A DNA stretch of 64,000 nt from assembly GCF_002245895.1 (NCBI RefSeq), contig NZ_NPJZ01000001.1, positions 3,756,501 through 3,820,500 on the forward strand, written 5' to 3'. The notes under the pieces were generated by a model, which did not search any database, was not told the DNA's origin, and saw only the letters and a list, made by a program, of their open reading frames with translations. This DNA comes from Rhodococcus sp. OK302. Its GTDB lineage: Bacteria > Actinomycetota > Actinomycetes > Mycobacteriales > Mycobacteriaceae. Both the position numbers and the translations under genes were made by a program. Shown one piece after another: positions 43,332-51,004 of the stretch (positions within the stretch are counted from its first letter, which is position 1; each line of letters opens with the position of its first letter).

Positions 43332-44657
43332 ATGACTGCAAATCAGTCTCCCGTCGTGTCCAATGGGACAGAGACGAAGGAGGCCCCCGTGAGGCCGTCC
43401 TCGCTGCCAAGTGGGACGCGCGCTCGACGCGCGGCTTGGGCGGGTGGCGTGGGTACGGTGATCGAGTACTACGATTACTCGCTCTACGGCTTCTTGGCGG
43501 TGACGATTGCACCGTTGTTCTTCCCTGCTGCGGATCCGACGGCGGCTTTGATGTCGGCGTTGCTGCTGTTCGCGACCGGATTTTTGCTTCGCCCGTTCGG
43601 TGGTTTGATCTTCGGTCGGATCGGTGATCGGTTCGGACGTAAGCAGGCATTGTTGGCAACCCTGTTGGCGATGGGGCTGGCCAGTACGGGAATCGGATTG
43701 TTGCCGACGTACGAGAGTATCGGGGTGTGGGCCACGCTGTTGTTGGTCGCGCTACGCGCAGTCCAAGGGTTGTCTGCCGGTGGTGAACTCGGCGGGTCGA
43801 TGACGTTCATCGCCGAGTCCACGGATGCCGGCAAGCGTGGGAAATACGGTGCGGCCAGCGCCCTTGGTATCACCGTCGGTTTCGCCGCCGCTGGTGCGGT
43901 TGTCGGTTTGGTCTCTCTCGGGTTGACGAGTGATCAGTTCGCGTCGTGGGGCTGGCGGGTTCCGTTTCTGCTGACCTTGCCGTTGTGCCTGTTCTGCCTG
44001 TGGTTGCGCACGCGGTCGGAGGAGACTCTGTCGGAAAAGGATGCAAAGGGATCCCTGAAGAGTCTGTTGGTCGACGATTCGCGGGGCTTGGTGTTGACGA
44101 CGGTGGCGAGCATCGCTGTCAACGGCACGTCCTACATTGGGCTGGGTTATCTCAGCGTGCATCTGATTCGGGTTCTCGAGTTGCCGAAGACTTCTGTGTA
44201 CTGGATTGCCGTGGCGGCCATGTTGTCTGCCGGTGGTGCGGCGTTGTTCGCTGGTCGGCTTGCCGATCGTGTCGGATTGATGAGGGTGACACGAGGCTTC
44301 ATGATCGTTTTTGCGATCATTGCGGTGCCGGCCTTCGCCGCCATGTCGACAGGAAATCTCTGGCTGGTTCTCATTGCCTATGTCGCGTTGATGTCTGCTG
44401 CGATCGCTGCGGGGGCTCCGGTGCTGGCGAGCGTGCCGATGCTGTTCAAGACCGAAAATCGCTATACCGGTTCAGCTTTGGGTTGGAACCTGGGCGCTAT
44501 CACTGCTGGCGCGACCACTCCGTTGATCGCGTTCTGGTTGGTCGAACAACTGTCGAGTTCGATAGCGCCGGCCGGCATGTGCCTACTTGCTGCTGTCATC
44601 GGCGTCGTTGTCACTTTCCCGATCGGCCGTCATTTGGAGCGTCGTAAAAATGCTTGA
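43332..44657 (+). CDS. MFS transporter, metabolite:H+ symporter type
   Basis: A 441-residue carrier with about 12 membrane helices. It belongs to the ShiA/ProP-like (MHS) branch: GTVIEYYDYSLYGFLAVTIA at helix 1, then RPFGGLIFGRIGDRFGRKQA as the conserved 2-3 loop, and LRAVQGLSAGGELGGSMTFI at helix 4. GGAG lies seven bases before the ATG at 43332. The gene overlaps the CoA ligase by eight bases, so transport and activation are coupled. It probably imports an organic acid with protons. The related carriers for shikimate, alpha-ketoglutarate or aromatic acids are the best guides to the substrate. Confidence 0.9.
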   Translation: MTANQSPVVSNGTETKEAPVRPSSLPSGTRARRAAWAGGVGTVIEYYDYSLYGFLAVTIAPLFFPAADPTAALMSALLLFATGFLLRPFGGLIFGRIGDRFGRKQALLATLLAMGLASTGIGLLPTYESIGVWATLLLVALRAVQGLSAGGELGGSMTFIAESTDAGKRGKYGAASALGITVGFAAAGAVVGLVSLGLTSDQFASWGWRVPFLLTLPLCLFCLWLRTRSEETLSEKDAKGSLKSLLVDDSRGLVLTTVASIAVNGTSYIGLGYLSVHLIRVLELPKTSVYWIAVAAMLSAGGAALFAGRLADRVGLMRVTRGFMIVFAIIAVPAFAAMSTGNLWLVLIAYVALMSAAIAAGAPVLASVPMLFKTENRYTGSALGWNLGAITAGATTPLIAFWLVEQLSSSIAPAGMCLLAAVIGVVVTFPIGRHLERRKNA

Positions 44658-46134
44658 ATACGGTAAGGACGGTCGCACACCGATCGGGGCTGCTCTGGCA
44701 CGACTTGCAGCGGAGGCGCCAAACCGTCCTGCCATTACCGTCGGCGGCACAGTGCTCACCCGCGCCGAGCTCGAAGCGCGTACCAACCGGCTCGCCAGGG
44801 CATATCTGGACTTGGGGGCACGCCCAGGCTCGTTCGTCACGATCGCTCTACCGAACGGTGTCGGATTTCTGGAATCGACGCTCGCAGTCTGGAAGATCGG
44901 TGCAACCCCGCAACCGATCTCGCACCGGCTGCCGCCGCGCGAACTGGACGCCATCATCGAACTTGCGGATCCCACACTTGTCGTGGGAATTCCGGCGAAA
45001 GCCGGCCGCCTGTCCGTTCCCGCCGACTACGTGCCCTCCGACGAGCTGTCCGACTCTCCGTTGCCGGATGCCATTGCCCCCTCCCTGAAGGCCCCCACCT
45101 CCGGCGGGAGCACAGGACGTCCAAAGCTCATCGTGTCTACAGAAGAAGCGACCACCGAAGCTCTCGCCCGATTCGGTGCGCTGATTCGGATACTCCCGAA
45201 CAGTGTCTTGTTGTCCACCGGTCCGCTCTCCCACAACGGGCCGTTGTTCAGCACCGCTGCAGCTCTTCTCACAGGCTGCCACGTGATCGTTATGGAACGA
45301 TTCGACGCCGAGGCTGCGCTCGAAGCTGTCGCGCGGTACCGCGTCGAATGGATGTATTCGGTCCCCACAATGTTGAGCCGAATCGCCGCCCTACCCGAAG
45401 CCGTGCGAGCAGCCACAGACCTCACGTCGTTGCGAACGGTGATGACTGTGGCTGCGCAGTGCCCGCAAGCACTGCGCGAATTCTGCCTGGACTACTTCGG
45501 ACCGGATGTGATGCTCGAGTTGTTTGCAGCGACCGAAGCGCATTCTTTGGTCATCGGCGATGGTCACGGGTGGCTCGCGCGGCCCGGAACCGTGGGACGC
45601 CCTGTTGTCGGTGAGATCGAAGTACGGGACGAAGCTGGCAATGCCGTCGGGCCCGGAAAGGTTGGTGAGTTGTGGATGCGTCGTAGCGAGAACGAGGCAG
45701 GCCCTTACCGCTACATCGGATCGACAGCTCAACAAAGCGATGATGGTTGGGAGACGGTAGGGGACCTCGGCAGACTGGATGAGGAGGGTTATCTGTATCT
45801 GGCCGACCGAAAAATCGACATGATCGTGGTCGGTGGATCTAATGTCTACCCGGCCGAAGTGGAGAGTGCATTGGAAGAACACCCCGCTGTGACAGCAGCG
45901 TGTGTAGTGGGCTTGCCCTCGACGGACTACGGACAGACGATCCATGCAGTTCTGAATGTTTCCGCCGACGTCAGTGACGACGAGCTCCTGGCACATCTGC
46001 GCGAACGTGTTGTGCCCTACAAGTTTCCGCGATCCATCGAGCGCGTCGACTACCAATTACGAGACGAAGCCGGCAAGACGCAGCGAAGCAGAGTACGTCA
46101 GCAGGTTATGTCCGCGGCCGGAAATGTCTCTTAG
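44650..46134 (+). CDS. AMP-dependent acyl-CoA synthetase/ligase
   Basis: A 494-residue ANL-superfamily enzyme that activates a carboxylic acid to its CoA thioester through an acyl-AMP. The phosphate loop is SGGSTGRPKLIV. The ATP-site ELFAATEAHSLVIGDGHGWL follows. The hinge region reads GDLGRLDEEGYLYLADRKID, and the C-terminal catalytic lysine region is AGKTQRSRVRQQV. The start overlaps the carrier gene by eight bases. The sequence style is close to bile-acid, steroid side-chain and aromatic acid ligases of actinobacteria, but specificity cannot be read directly. It is the last gene of the cluster and is followed by a 17-bp stem terminator. Confidence 0.9.
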   Translation: MLEYGKDGRTPIGAALARLAAEAPNRPAITVGGTVLTRAELEARTNRLARAYLDLGARPGSFVTIALPNGVGFLESTLAVWKIGATPQPISHRLPPRELDAIIELADPTLVVGIPAKAGRLSVPADYVPSDELSDSPLPDAIAPSLKAPTSGGSTGRPKLIVSTEEATTEALARFGALIRILPNSVLLSTGPLSHNGPLFSTAAALLTGCHVIVMERFDAEAALEAVARYRVEWMYSVPTMLSRIAALPEAVRAATDLTSLRTVMTVAAQCPQALREFCLDYFGPDVMLELFAATEAHSLVIGDGHGWLARPGTVGRPVVGEIEVRDEAGNAVGPGKVGELWMRRSENEAGPYRYIGSTAQQSDDGWETVGDLGRLDEEGYLYLADRKIDMIVVGGSNVYPAEVESALEEHPAVTAACVVGLPSTDYGQTIHAVLNVSADVSDDELLAHLRERVVPYKFPRSIERVDYQLRDEAGKTQRSRVRQQVMSAAGNVS

Positions 46135-46178
46135 TTCGAAAGCTCTTTCGGGACAACGGATTGGATGACTATGACCAG

Positions 46179-46220
46179 CCCGGTCACCTGCCGGAATTGC
46201 GAGTCCGGCAGGTGACCGGG
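46179..46220 (+). terminator. 17-bp perfect hairpin terminator
   Basis: Arms 46179-46195 and 46204-46220 are perfectly complementary around an eight-base loop, 44 bases after the ligase stop. No U-tract follows. Confidence 0.8.
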
Positions 46221-46321
46221 ACTGACTTCGGGGAAGCGCCGGCACGCCGGTAGCCGGACAAGATGTTGACACGTGATCGGGCGGTCAGCAGGTAGCCCAA
46301 TTCCCGCCAGAGTTCGAGTCT

Positions 46322-46372
46322 AACGATAAATATATATTGACAAACGATATGTGCAAACCATACGGTGGCTGC
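46322..46372 (+). promoter_or_regulatory. Probable leaderless promoter with two AACGATA direct repeats
   Basis: In an unusually AT-rich stretch, TTGACA (46337-46342) is followed after 18 bases by TACGGT (46361-46366), which ends six bases before the ATG at 46373. The direct repeats AACGATA at 46322-46328 and 46343-46349 lie 21 bases (two helical turns) apart and flank the -35 box. They are candidates for binding by the XRE protein encoded downstream. Confidence 0.6.
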
Positions 46373-46852
46373 ATGAACAGAGGCGCAGCAGCATTTCTTC
46401 AGGTCGTCGCTGCCTTCGTAGGGCTTGGCGCGCTTGCTCTCCTGCTGTGGGAACCTCACCTCGAGGGCAGAAACGCGCACTCAACGCTCTTCGAGATCTA
46501 CTTCAACGATCCCTTCTTGATTTGTGCGTACATCGCGTCCATCCCCATCTTTGTGGCGCTCTATCAGGCAATAAAGGTCATCGGATATGCGGGAAAGAAC
46601 ACGATCTTCTCATCAGCGACGGTGAAGGCTGTGCGAACCATCAAGCGCTGTGCAATCGCCGTTATCGGGTTCGCCGTGGGATTCGAAATCTATATCTTCG
46701 TGGTTAACAAATCGGACGATAGAGCCGGCGGAGTCGTCATCGGAGTGCTTATCGCCTTCGTTGCCATTGTGATTGCCACCGGAGCGGCCATGTTCGAACG
46801 GATTTTGCAAAGCGCCGTGGACCTGAAATCCGAGAACGATTTGACGGTGTGA
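46373..46852 (+). CDS. DUF2975 family membrane protein
   Basis: A 159-residue protein with four hydrophobic segments (AAFLQVVAAFVGLGALALLL, PFLICAYIASIPIFVALYQA, a third in AIAVIGFAVGFEIYIFVV, and a fourth in GVVIGVLIAFVAIVIATGAA). The pattern and the conserved linker IFSSATVKAVRTIKRCA match DUF2975. The family has no defined activity but is nearly always paired with a small XRE-type regulator, as here. The start at 46373 is supported by a promoter placed for a leaderless transcript. The next gene begins nine bases after its stop, or overlaps it if a GTG start is used. Confidence 0.85.
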   Translation: MNRGAAAFLQVVAAFVGLGALALLLWEPHLEGRNAHSTLFEIYFNDPFLICAYIASIPIFVALYQAIKVIGYAGKNTIFSSATVKAVRTIKRCAIAVIGFAVGFEIYIFVVNKSDDRAGGVVIGVLIAFVAIVIATGAAMFERILQSAVDLKSENDLTV

Positions 46853-46860
46853 CGAGACCT

Positions 46861-47067
46861 ATGGCAATCATTATCAACATCGACGTCATGCTGGCGAAGC
46901 GGAAGATGAGCGTTACCGAGCTGGCTGACAAAGTCGGAATCACGATGGCTAACATTTCCGTTTTGAAAAACGGTAAGGCAAGGGCGATCCGATTTTCGAC
47001 GTTGGAAGCGGTCTGCGAAGCACTGGAGTGTCAGCCGGGTGACATCTTGGAATACAAGAAGGACTGA
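46861..47067 (+). CDS. Small XRE/Cro-type DNA-binding protein
   Basis: A 68-residue single-domain helix-turn-helix protein, starting MAIIINIDVMLAKRKMSVTE and continuing LADKVGITMANISVLKNGKA, then FSTLEAVCEALECQPGDILE. It is closely similar in pattern to the YozG-like partners of DUF2975 proteins. ATG 46861 is preferred because the family begins with this MAII segment; a GTG at 46849 overlapping the upstream stop is possible. It probably binds the AACGATA repeats upstream and controls both genes, with the membrane protein possibly modulating it. Confidence 0.88.
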   Translation: MAIIINIDVMLAKRKMSVTELADKVGITMANISVLKNGKARAIRFSTLEAVCEALECQPGDILEYKKD

Positions 47068-47150
47068 ACTCCGACATCGACATCGAGACCGACCGACTCG
47101 GGCACCCGAACCGCGCAGACGCCGCACGTCCCCGCATATCACCGAGAGAT

Positions 47151-47399
47151 TCAAGCGAGTTTGAGGCCACCCTCGGCGGCGAAGACCAAGCGGCCGTCGT
47201 CGAGGGCGATCGCCCACCGCTGCACCGGCGCCCAATCACGGCCCAGGTCAGAGTTGTCGATGACGGACTCGGCGAAGTCCGCGACAACGACACCAATCCG
47301 AGGTTTGGTATCACCGGACCGTGATCCGGAGGTCGGGATGACAGTGACCCGAGAACCGACCGTTATGACATCAGCAGGTTGAGCACCAGAATTGGGCAT
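47151..47399 (-). CDS. Hypothetical protein, 82 residues
   Basis: A soluble beta-rich protein beginning MPNSGAQPADVITVGSRVTV and ending WAIALDDGRLVFAAEGGLKL. The short strands and central VGSRVTVIP suggest a small barrel (SH3- or KOW-like), but no family can be named. The ATG at 47399 has AGGTGC just upstream, a mediocre site. It is convergent with the XRE gene. Upstream on its own strand lies the decayed TetR gene in the opposite direction. Confidence 0.55.
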   Translation of the reverse strand: MPNSGAQPADVITVGSRVTVIPTSGSRSGDTKPRIGVVVADFAESVIDNSDLGRDWAPVQRWAIALDDGRLVFAAEGGLKLA

Positions 47400-47529
47400 G
47401 CACCTGATTCTGGCAGAGATCTGCACAGTCCGGGAGGTGAGATCGACGGAGAACCCTCGTGACAGCAACGGCTTCCCGATTCCGGTCACCTGTCGCTGGT
47501 TGTCCGCGCGCGTTCGGCAAGGGCGAGTG

Positions 47530-48113
47530 GGTGTAGGTCGACGAGCGTGTTCTGGTGGAGGTTGGACCCGATGTATCTGACGTCAACTCTGACGCAGTCG
47601 TTTGGACTTTCACGGACTTTCCCTCCAAGGATGACTTGCTGCGCGACGTGGTCGATCAACTTCTGACGACGATCCCACCGATACCGGCTGGAGTGGGGTG
47701 GGTTGAAGGCTCACGCCAATATGCCCCCAACCTCCGAAAGATCGCTCTGGAGAATCCGGAGTGGATTAGGTTGCTATCGCCGTTGCGCCCGACGCCCTAC
47801 GGATTGGCGCGCGCTGAGTCCACACTTCAAGTACTGCAGGGGAGGGGTGGTCGGGAGAGCAGTCTGTCGCTGTGTACATCGCGATGTACGGATTTGCGCT
47901 CGGGCATGCGAACCTGGACGCGGCCCGGTGTCGGTCTCGGAGCCGGACCGATTCTGGTCGTTGAAATTCTCGGACGTGCCGGCGGAGCGGTATCCGGCAC
48001 TAGCGGCACTCGCCGATTGCCTCGACAGTGCTTCGGCGACGACGGAATTCGAGCGTGCGTTGGAAAGACTTTTGACGGCACTCCAGATTGAAGTGCAATC
48101 CGACGCCCGATGA
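47530..48113 (+). pseudogene. Decayed TetR-family regulator with at least two frameshifts
   Basis: Three frames together give a TetR-type protein. The first (to about 47845) reads TDFPSKDDLLRDVVDQLLTT and then PEWIRLLSPLRPTPYGLARA, matching the end of the DNA-binding domain and the start of the TetR_C ligand domain. The second frame (about 47848-47930) continues SVAVYIAMYGFALGHANLDA. The third (to 48113) gives KFSDVPAERYPALAALADCL and FERALERLLTALQ, the usual last helix. The recognition helix itself is missing or degraded. The gene is clearly non-functional. Confidence 0.75.
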
Positions 48114-48626
48114 GTGCCGCAGCGAGTAGAGGTGTTTCCACTCTCCTTGGAACTTCTCTGGATCGACCGGTGAGTCCGGAAAACTAGCGGCATATCGCGA
48201 TCCGGAGTGGCGAATTGCTGCGCACAATTCCTTGGGATGGGCGTTTTGACGAATGTCATCCGAGACGATCTCACGTGACCGTCGGCTTGCGCGGATCATC
48301 AACCGGTCAGATGCTCCGCGCATTTTGTGCCGGGACGTACCTCCGCGCTCATTTCGTCGGCGAGCTACGGTGCCTCAGTCGCGGAAGGAGTCGGCCTTGC
48401 AGGATCTGTTGAATAGCTAAATGTGACTGGGAATCAAGAGCATTCGTCCCATCTGGAGCGGATTCTGTTGGCAAGCAACAGGTTCGGACGGTCACGATTA
48501 CGTCGATGATTTGTCTCACGTGGCGAATCGGTTAGTCGCTGTGGAGTGGTTGTTACTCGCCCCTGTCTAGGTTGCTTCTTTCCCGAATTGCCTGAAAAAG
48601 CCGGATTCATGTACTAGTAATCAACC
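48114..48626. other. Intergenic region without a supported gene
   Basis: About 510 bases between the decayed TetR gene and the nuclease gene. A minus-strand frame over 48000-48323 contains EIVSDDIRQNAHPKELCAAI and looks partly protein-like, but it overlaps the TetR remnant and has no recognisable family or start. The nuclease promoter must lie near 48560-48620. Confidence 0.4.
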
Positions 48627-49331
48627 ATGAGACTTTTACGCACTGCAGCTGTGATCGCGGCCCCACTGCTCATGGTTGCTGCGCCCGCGATCGCAGCCGC
48701 TGACCCCGCACCGGTGATGCCCACGGGGGTTGTGATCGACGTAGTCGACGGAGACACAGTTCGCGTACTCGATGCTCTTCGCGGTGACGTGACCGTCCGT
48801 ATCCTCGGCATTGACACACCCGAGACGAAGCAGCCTGGTTTCAGCGTGGGTTGCTGGGGACCGGAGGCGACGAACTTCGCACGTGCCACTCTCCAGGGCC
48901 AGTTGGTGTCGGTTATCGGCGACCCAACTCAAGATGCATTCGACCGGTATGGCCGAACGCTCGCGTATGTCGTTCGGCCCGATGGATTCAACTACAGCGT
49001 CGAAGCAGTTCGGGTTGGTGCCGCGAAGTCGTATGTTTACGACAACCGTCCGGGGAGTCGAGCGATGGAGATTTCAGAAGCTGAAAGGCAGGCCCGAGAC
49101 GGCGGAGCGGGCCTCTGGGGTGGAATGTGCGCCGGGAATACTGGCTCGCACCCGCTAGCTGCACCGGCACCGGCACCGGCACCGGCACCAGGTAATACCG
49201 GGGCGTACTTCAAGAACTGCACAGCTGCGTGGGACGCTGGTGCGGCGCCACTGTATCGCGGCAATCCGGGCTATCGCCCTGAACTTGATCGTGACAGCGA
49301 CGGTAAGGCGTGTGAAGTTCGTCCGAGGTAG
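48627..49331 (+). CDS. Secreted thermonuclease-like protein with C-terminal excalibur domain
   Basis: A 234-residue exported nuclease. The signal peptide is AAVIAAPLLMVAAPAIAAAD. The staphylococcal-nuclease fold follows: VIDVVDGDTVRVLDALRGDV, RILGIDTPETKQPG with the catalytic Arg and Glu area, and DRYGRTLAYVVRPDG with the second Arg. A proline-alanine linker of repeated AP units (DNA repeat about 49159-49190) leads to an excalibur calcium-binding domain, YFKNCTAAWDAG and then LDRDSDGKACE. It should cleave extracellular nucleic acids with Ca2+. The gene stands alone, without a clear Shine-Dalgarno site, and ends before a pair of palindromes. Confidence 0.92.
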   Translation: MRLLRTAAVIAAPLLMVAAPAIAAADPAPVMPTGVVIDVVDGDTVRVLDALRGDVTVRILGIDTPETKQPGFSVGCWGPEATNFARATLQGQLVSVIGDPTQDAFDRYGRTLAYVVRPDGFNYSVEAVRVGAAKSYVYDNRPGSRAMEISEAERQARDGGAGLWGGMCAGNTGSHPLAAPAPAPAPAPGNTGAYFKNCTAAWDAGAAPLYRGNPGYRPELDRDSDGKACEVRPR

Positions 49332-49386
49332 TAGATCGCGCTCGGAGATATGTTGAAGTAACCACTGCAAGTTCAGCTTTGTCGCG

Positions 49387-49402
49387 AGCGCGCTAGCGCG
49401 CT
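49387..49402. repeat. 16-bp perfect GC palindrome (AGCGCGCTAGCGCGCT)
   Basis: A perfect self-complementary sequence between the convergent nuclease and mmsA genes, about 25 bases before the longer terminator hairpin. It may help terminate transcription or be a protein site. Confidence 0.5.
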
Positions 49403-49428
49403 TTCAGGGGATCGCGAGTTGACGACGA

Positions 49429-49463
49429 AGGCCGGGTCCATCGAAATTCGATGGACCCGGCCT
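49429..49463. terminator. 17-bp palindromic terminator between convergent genes
   Basis: Arms 49429-49445 and 49447-49463 are perfectly complementary around a single central A. It closes the nuclease gene from the left and mmsA from the right. No U-tract is seen. Confidence 0.8.
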
Positions 49464-49479
49464 CGTCTATATCGATCTA

Positions 49480-50955
49480 TCAGTTTGGGCGGAAACCGAA
49501 GTCCGTGCCCGCGACGCTGTCCCAGCGGGAGGTGACGTACTTCGGCCGTGTGTAGAAGCTCCACGACGCGTTGTTCAATCCGGTGTCGCCGTAGGCGGAA
49601 TCCTTCCAGCCCTGCACTGCATACGCCGCGACGGGGACGGGAATTGCGACGTTGACGCCGATCATGCCGGCCGAGGCGCGGCGCTCGAATTCGTTGGCAG
49701 CGGCGCCGTCTCGGGTGAAGATCGACGCTCCGTTTCCGTAGCGGTGGTTCTTGATCAGTTCGAGGCCGTCGTTCAGGGAATCGACGCGCATCACCACGAG
49801 GATGGGGCCGAACAGTTCTTCCTGGTAGGCGGCTGAGGAAACCTCGACGTCAGTGAGCACAGTGGGTCCGATGAAGTAGCCGCTCTCGTAACCCGGCACC
49901 ACCTCGGAACTGCGGTCTACCACGGCGCGGGCGCCACCGGCGATCGCTTCCTTCACCGCGGCCTGGATGCGCTCCTGGGACTGTCGGTTGATGACCGGGC
50001 CGACCTCGGTGCCGTCGTCGCCGCCAGCGCCGAGTCGAACTTGCTCGGCCCGCGTAGTCAGCTTCGCCAGCAAGGGTTCGGTGGTTTCACCGACGACAAC
50101 CGCGACGGAGATTGCCATGCAGCGCTGGCCGGCCGCTCCGAAGCATGCGGAGGTCAGCTGGTCCGCGACGACGTCGAGGTCAGCGTCGGGCATGACGATC
50201 ATGTGGTTTTTGGCGCCACCGAAGGCCTGCACCCGCTTGCCTGCAGCTGCAGCGCGGGAGTAGACGATCTGCGCGACCTTGCTCGAGCCGACAAACGCAA
50301 CGGCCTCGGTCTGCGGGTCGTCGATGAGATGCTCGACGGTGTCCTGGCGGCCGTGGACAACGTTGAGGACGCCGTCGGGCAGACCGGCTTCCTTGAAGAG
50401 TTCGGCAATGCGGATGCAGACGCCCGGATCCTGCTCGCTCGGCTTCCAGATGAAGGTGTTTCCCGAGGCCAGGGCGACGGAGACCATCATCATGCCCATC
50501 ATGGCGGGGAAGTTGAACGGGGTGATGCCCACGCAGACACCGAGGGGGTGCAGTACCGACTTCGTGTCGATGTTGGGTCCGGTCTGAAGTGACGTTCCAC
50601 CGCGGACGAGTGCCGGTCCGCCACAAGCGAGTTCGATCGAGTCTGCAGCGCGGGAGATCTCACCGGCGGCGTCGTCGAGGGTCTTGCCATGTTCTTCGGT
50701 GATCAGTGCCGCCAGCTCGGACCGGTTCTCCTGCAACAGATCACGGAAGCGAAAGAGAACCTGGGCGCGGCGGGAAAGCGCGGTCTCGGACCAGCCGTCG
50801 AAGGCGTCTGAGGCGGCGGTGATCGCGGCGGCAACGGTGTCCGTGTCGGCCATCGGGACGGTGGCGATCGGCTGATCGGTGGCCGGGTTGGTCACGTCAA
50901 TGAGGTCGCTGCCCAAAACCGGGGCGCCGTTGATCCAGTGGGGGATGGTACGCAT
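49480..50955 (-). CDS. mmsA: CoA-acylating methylmalonate-semialdehyde dehydrogenase
   Basis: A 491-residue aldehyde dehydrogenase that converts methylmalonate semialdehyde to propionyl-CoA (and malonate semialdehyde to acetyl-CoA) with NAD and CoA. The N-terminus RTIPHWINGAPVLGSDLIDV and VTNPATDQPIATVPM are typical. GITPFNFPAMMGMMMVSVAL lines the cofactor site, and the catalytic cysteine is in CFGAAGQRCMAISVAVVVG. The C-terminus PKYVTSRW is also characteristic. AAAGG precedes the ATG at 50955. It is the third gene of the mmsB-MFS-mmsA unit and acts in valine or 3-hydroxyisobutyrate breakdown. Confidence 0.95.
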   Translation of the reverse strand: MRTIPHWINGAPVLGSDLIDVTNPATDQPIATVPMADTDTVAAAITAASDAFDGWSETALSRRAQVLFRFRDLLQENRSELAALITEEHGKTLDDAAGEISRAADSIELACGGPALVRGGTSLQTGPNIDTKSVLHPLGVCVGITPFNFPAMMGMMMVSVALASGNTFIWKPSEQDPGVCIRIAELFKEAGLPDGVLNVVHGRQDTVEHLIDDPQTEAVAFVGSSKVAQIVYSRAAAAGKRVQAFGGAKNHMIVMPDADLDVVADQLTSACFGAAGQRCMAISVAVVVGETTEPLLAKLTTRAEQVRLGAGGDDGTEVGPVINRQSQERIQAAVKEAIAGGARAVVDRSSEVVPGYESGYFIGPTVLTDVEVSSAAYQEELFGPILVVMRVDSLNDGLELIKNHRYGNGASIFTRDGAAANEFERRASAGMIGVNVAIPVPVAAYAVQGWKDSAYGDTGLNNASWSFYTRPKYVTSRWDSVAGTDFGFRPN

Positions 50956-51004
50956 GACTGAAATACCTTTCGGTTCAAATGAATTCAAGACGTGACGGGA
51001 AGTA

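Noticed and set aside
49159..49190. Short tandem GCACCG repeat as a possible CRISPR or regulatory array
   Set aside because: It is in frame within the nuclease gene and encodes the Ala-Pro linker; no spacers.
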